From an uncultured Ruminococcus sp. (GTDB taxonomy: Bacteria; Bacillota; Clostridia; Oscillospirales; CAG-272), in assembly GCA_902797495.1 (NCBI GenBank), contig CADBTH010000158.1, forward strand, positions 1 through 7,114: 7,114 nt of DNA, written 5' to 3'. Below the pieces are notes generated by a model. That model was not told the origin of the DNA. It made no database searches and worked only from the letters and a program-made list of their open reading frames with translations. A program made the position numbers and the translations under genes. Positions 5,889 through 7,114 of this stretch are shown here, one piece after another; within the stretch, counting starts at the first letter, position 1; the number at the start of each line of letters is the position of its first letter.

Positions 5889-7031
5889 TTGAAAAACGCC
5901 GAAAACTGCAAATATTTCAAGAAATGCGGCGCGTGTCAGCTGAGGAATATGACGTACGAGGAACAGTTGTCGTACAAGATGAGCCGCGAGATCAAGCTCC
6001 TCGGAAAATTCGGACACGTCGACGAGATAGTGCCCGCGGACAGCCCGTCCGCCTACCGAAACAAGGCGCAGGCGGCGTACTTCGAACAGAACGGAAAAGT
6101 CTTTTACGGTATCTATCAGTCGTCGTCTGGAAAGATAATAAGGTGCGAGGGGTGTCCCGTCGAGACGCCCGCCGCATGGGAGCTCTTCTCGGGGATAAAG
6201 AACCTTATGAACGAGCTGAAGCTTCATGCCTATAACCCGGCGACCGGCCGCGGATTCCTTCGCCACGTCCTGATCCGTCAGGGATTTGCGACGGGGGAGA
6301 TCATGGTCGTCCTCGTCAGCGCGTCGTCTGTGTTCCCGAAGGAGAAACTTTTCATCTCGCTTCTTACAGAAAGATTTCCGCAGATATCTACAATAGTACA
6401 TAACGTCAACGACACGGAAACACCGCTCTGGCTGACAGACCGCGAGAGAGTCCTGTACGGAAACGGCTATATAACGGATATCCTGTGCGGTTGCGTCTTC
6501 AGAATATCGTCCCGCTCGTTCTATCAGATAAATCCCGTTCAGACCGGAAAGATGTATACCAAAGCGATCGAGCTCGCAGGACTTACCGGAAGAGAAACGG
6601 TGCTCGACGCCTACTCCGGCATAGGCACGATCGGTATCATCGCCTCGAAGAAGGCGTCGAAGGTCGTCTGTGTCGAAACCAACCGCGCCGCCGTCGAGGA
6701 CGGCATCTGGAACGCGAAATGCTCCGGCATCCGCAACGTCAGATTCTTCGCAATGGATACGGTGAAATTCATCAGGACCGCGCTCACAAAAAAAGACCGC
6801 TACGACGTAGTCTTCGTCGACCCTCCCCGCGCGGGATGCAATAAAGAATTCCTTTCAAAACTTATGACCCTCGCGCCGAAGAAGATCGTGTACATCTCCT
6901 GTAATCCGGAAACCCTAGCAAGAGATTTATCGTATCTCAAGGGTAAGTATCGAGTCAGAAGGATCGTACCTTACGATATGTTCCCGTTTACGAGTCATGT
7001 GGAATCAGTCGTATTGATGTCTCGAGGCTGA
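5889..7031 (+). CDS. rlmD: 23S rRNA (uracil-5-)-methyltransferase, RlmD/RumA type, without TRAM domain
   Basis: A SAM-dependent RNA m5U methyltransferase, most likely acting on 23S rRNA. From the TTG start it has 380 residues. The N-terminus carries the 4Fe-4S cysteine pattern C7-x5-C13-x2-C16 with a distal Cys at 86 or 89 (RCEGCP). The C-terminal half is the methyltransferase: SFYQINP (210-216, with the Gln conserved in the family), SAM motif LDAYSGIGTIG (239-249), VDPPRAG (310-316), the catalytic Cys in YISCNPETLARDL (C338), and the Glu in FTSHVES (E372). E. coli RlmD and B. subtilis RlmCD are longer (about 430-460) because of an N-terminal TRAM RNA-binding domain; here the protein begins directly at the Fe-S region, as in RlmC. 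Whether it targets the RlmC site (U747), the RlmD site (U1939), or both cannot be told. The last 40-odd codons are less GC-rich and use CTA, TTA and TTG leucines that are uncommon in the rest of the window. Confidence 0.92.
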   Translation: MKNAENCKYFKKCGACQLRNMTYEEQLSYKMSREIKLLGKFGHVDEIVPADSPSAYRNKAQAAYFEQNGKVFYGIYQSSSGKIIRCEGCPVETPAAWELFSGIKNLMNELKLHAYNPATGRGFLRHVLIRQGFATGEIMVVLVSASSVFPKEKLFISLLTERFPQISTIVHNVNDTETPLWLTDRERVLYGNGYITDILCGCVFRISSRSFYQINPVQTGKMYTKAIELAGLTGRETVLDAYSGIGTIGIIASKKASKVVCVETNRAAVEDGIWNAKCSGIRNVRFFAMDTVKFIRTALTKKDRYDVVFVDPPRAGCNKEFLSKLMTLAPKKIVYISCNPETLARDLSYLKGKYRVRRIVPYDMFPFTSHVESVVLMSRG

Positions 7032-7086
7032 GTTGGGACTACGAGATAGATGATGGATGATTATTTGCTAATGGAGAAATAACAGT

Positions 7087-7114
7087 ATGGAAGCAAAAAT
7101 CTATATATGCAATA
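7087..7114 (+). CDS. Possible start of a further gene, cut by window end
   Basis: ATG at 7087 opens a frame (MEAKIYICN) that runs off the window. GGAG at 7073-7076 lies 10 nt upstream, a slightly long but usable spacing. Only nine codons are visible, so neither the gene nor its product can be confirmed. The gap before it (7032-7086) is AT-rich and shows no clear hairpin terminator for the rlmD-like gene and no clear -35/-10 pair. Confidence 0.3.

Noticed and set aside
5852..6235. 127-residue frame starting at the ATG just after the promoter
   Set aside because: It overlaps the rlmD-like gene in another frame, lacks a ribosome binding site, and is Arg-rich as expected of an out-of-frame reading of GC-rich coding DNA.
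1..7114. CRISPR arrays, tRNA or rRNA genes, insertion sequence ends
   Set aside because: I looked for regularly spaced repeats, cloverleaf-like stems and terminal inverted repeats with a transposase frame and saw none; nearly all the sequence is filled by intact genes.

Overview
The window is chromosomal DNA, G+C-rich in its genes with AT-rich promoter gaps. All genes lie on the + strand with strong GGAGG-type ribosome binding sites. Gene content (YqhQ/DUF1385, PrmC, Gram-positive-type Ddl, RNase J, a Dabb protein, and an iron-sulfur RlmD-type methyltransferase) and gene style point to an uncultured, fairly GC-rich Clostridia member such as a gut Oscillospirales/Christensenellales-like lineage. 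The taxonomic placement is inference.

Layout. Positions 1-3175 look like one operon: the 3' part of a YqhQ-like membrane protein, prmC (overlapping it by 20 nt), a small membrane protein with a zinc ribbon, and ddl (D-Ala-D-Ala ligase), separated by gaps of only 18 and 23 nt. A 100-nt gap with a perfect TATAAT box leads to a second unit (3276-5753): a 90-residue tail-anchored protein of unknown function, RNase J with a Lys/Ala-rich N-terminal extension, and a Dabb-domain protein whose ribosome binding site overlaps the RNase J stop. A clear Rho-independent terminator (5766-5795) closes this unit. A near-consensus extended -10 promoter (5807-5835) then drives an RlmD-like 23S rRNA m5U methyltransferase that starts at a TTG codon (5889-7031). 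The last 83 bases are AT-rich and end in a possible start of another gene.

How the genes fit together. This is mostly housekeeping: translation termination (PrmC), peptidoglycan precursor synthesis (Ddl), mRNA decay and rRNA maturation (RNase J), and rRNA modification (RlmD-like). I do not see a convincing new defence or mobile system. The points most worth a second look are: (a) composition and codon use drifting at the 3' end of the rlmD-like gene, a gene whose 3' end is a known integration site for conjugative elements in Firmicutes; (b) the uncharacterised tail-anchored protein just upstream of RNase J; (c) the basic extension of RNase J and the hairpins in its leader and early coding region; and (d) the membrane zinc-ribbon protein between prmC and ddl.
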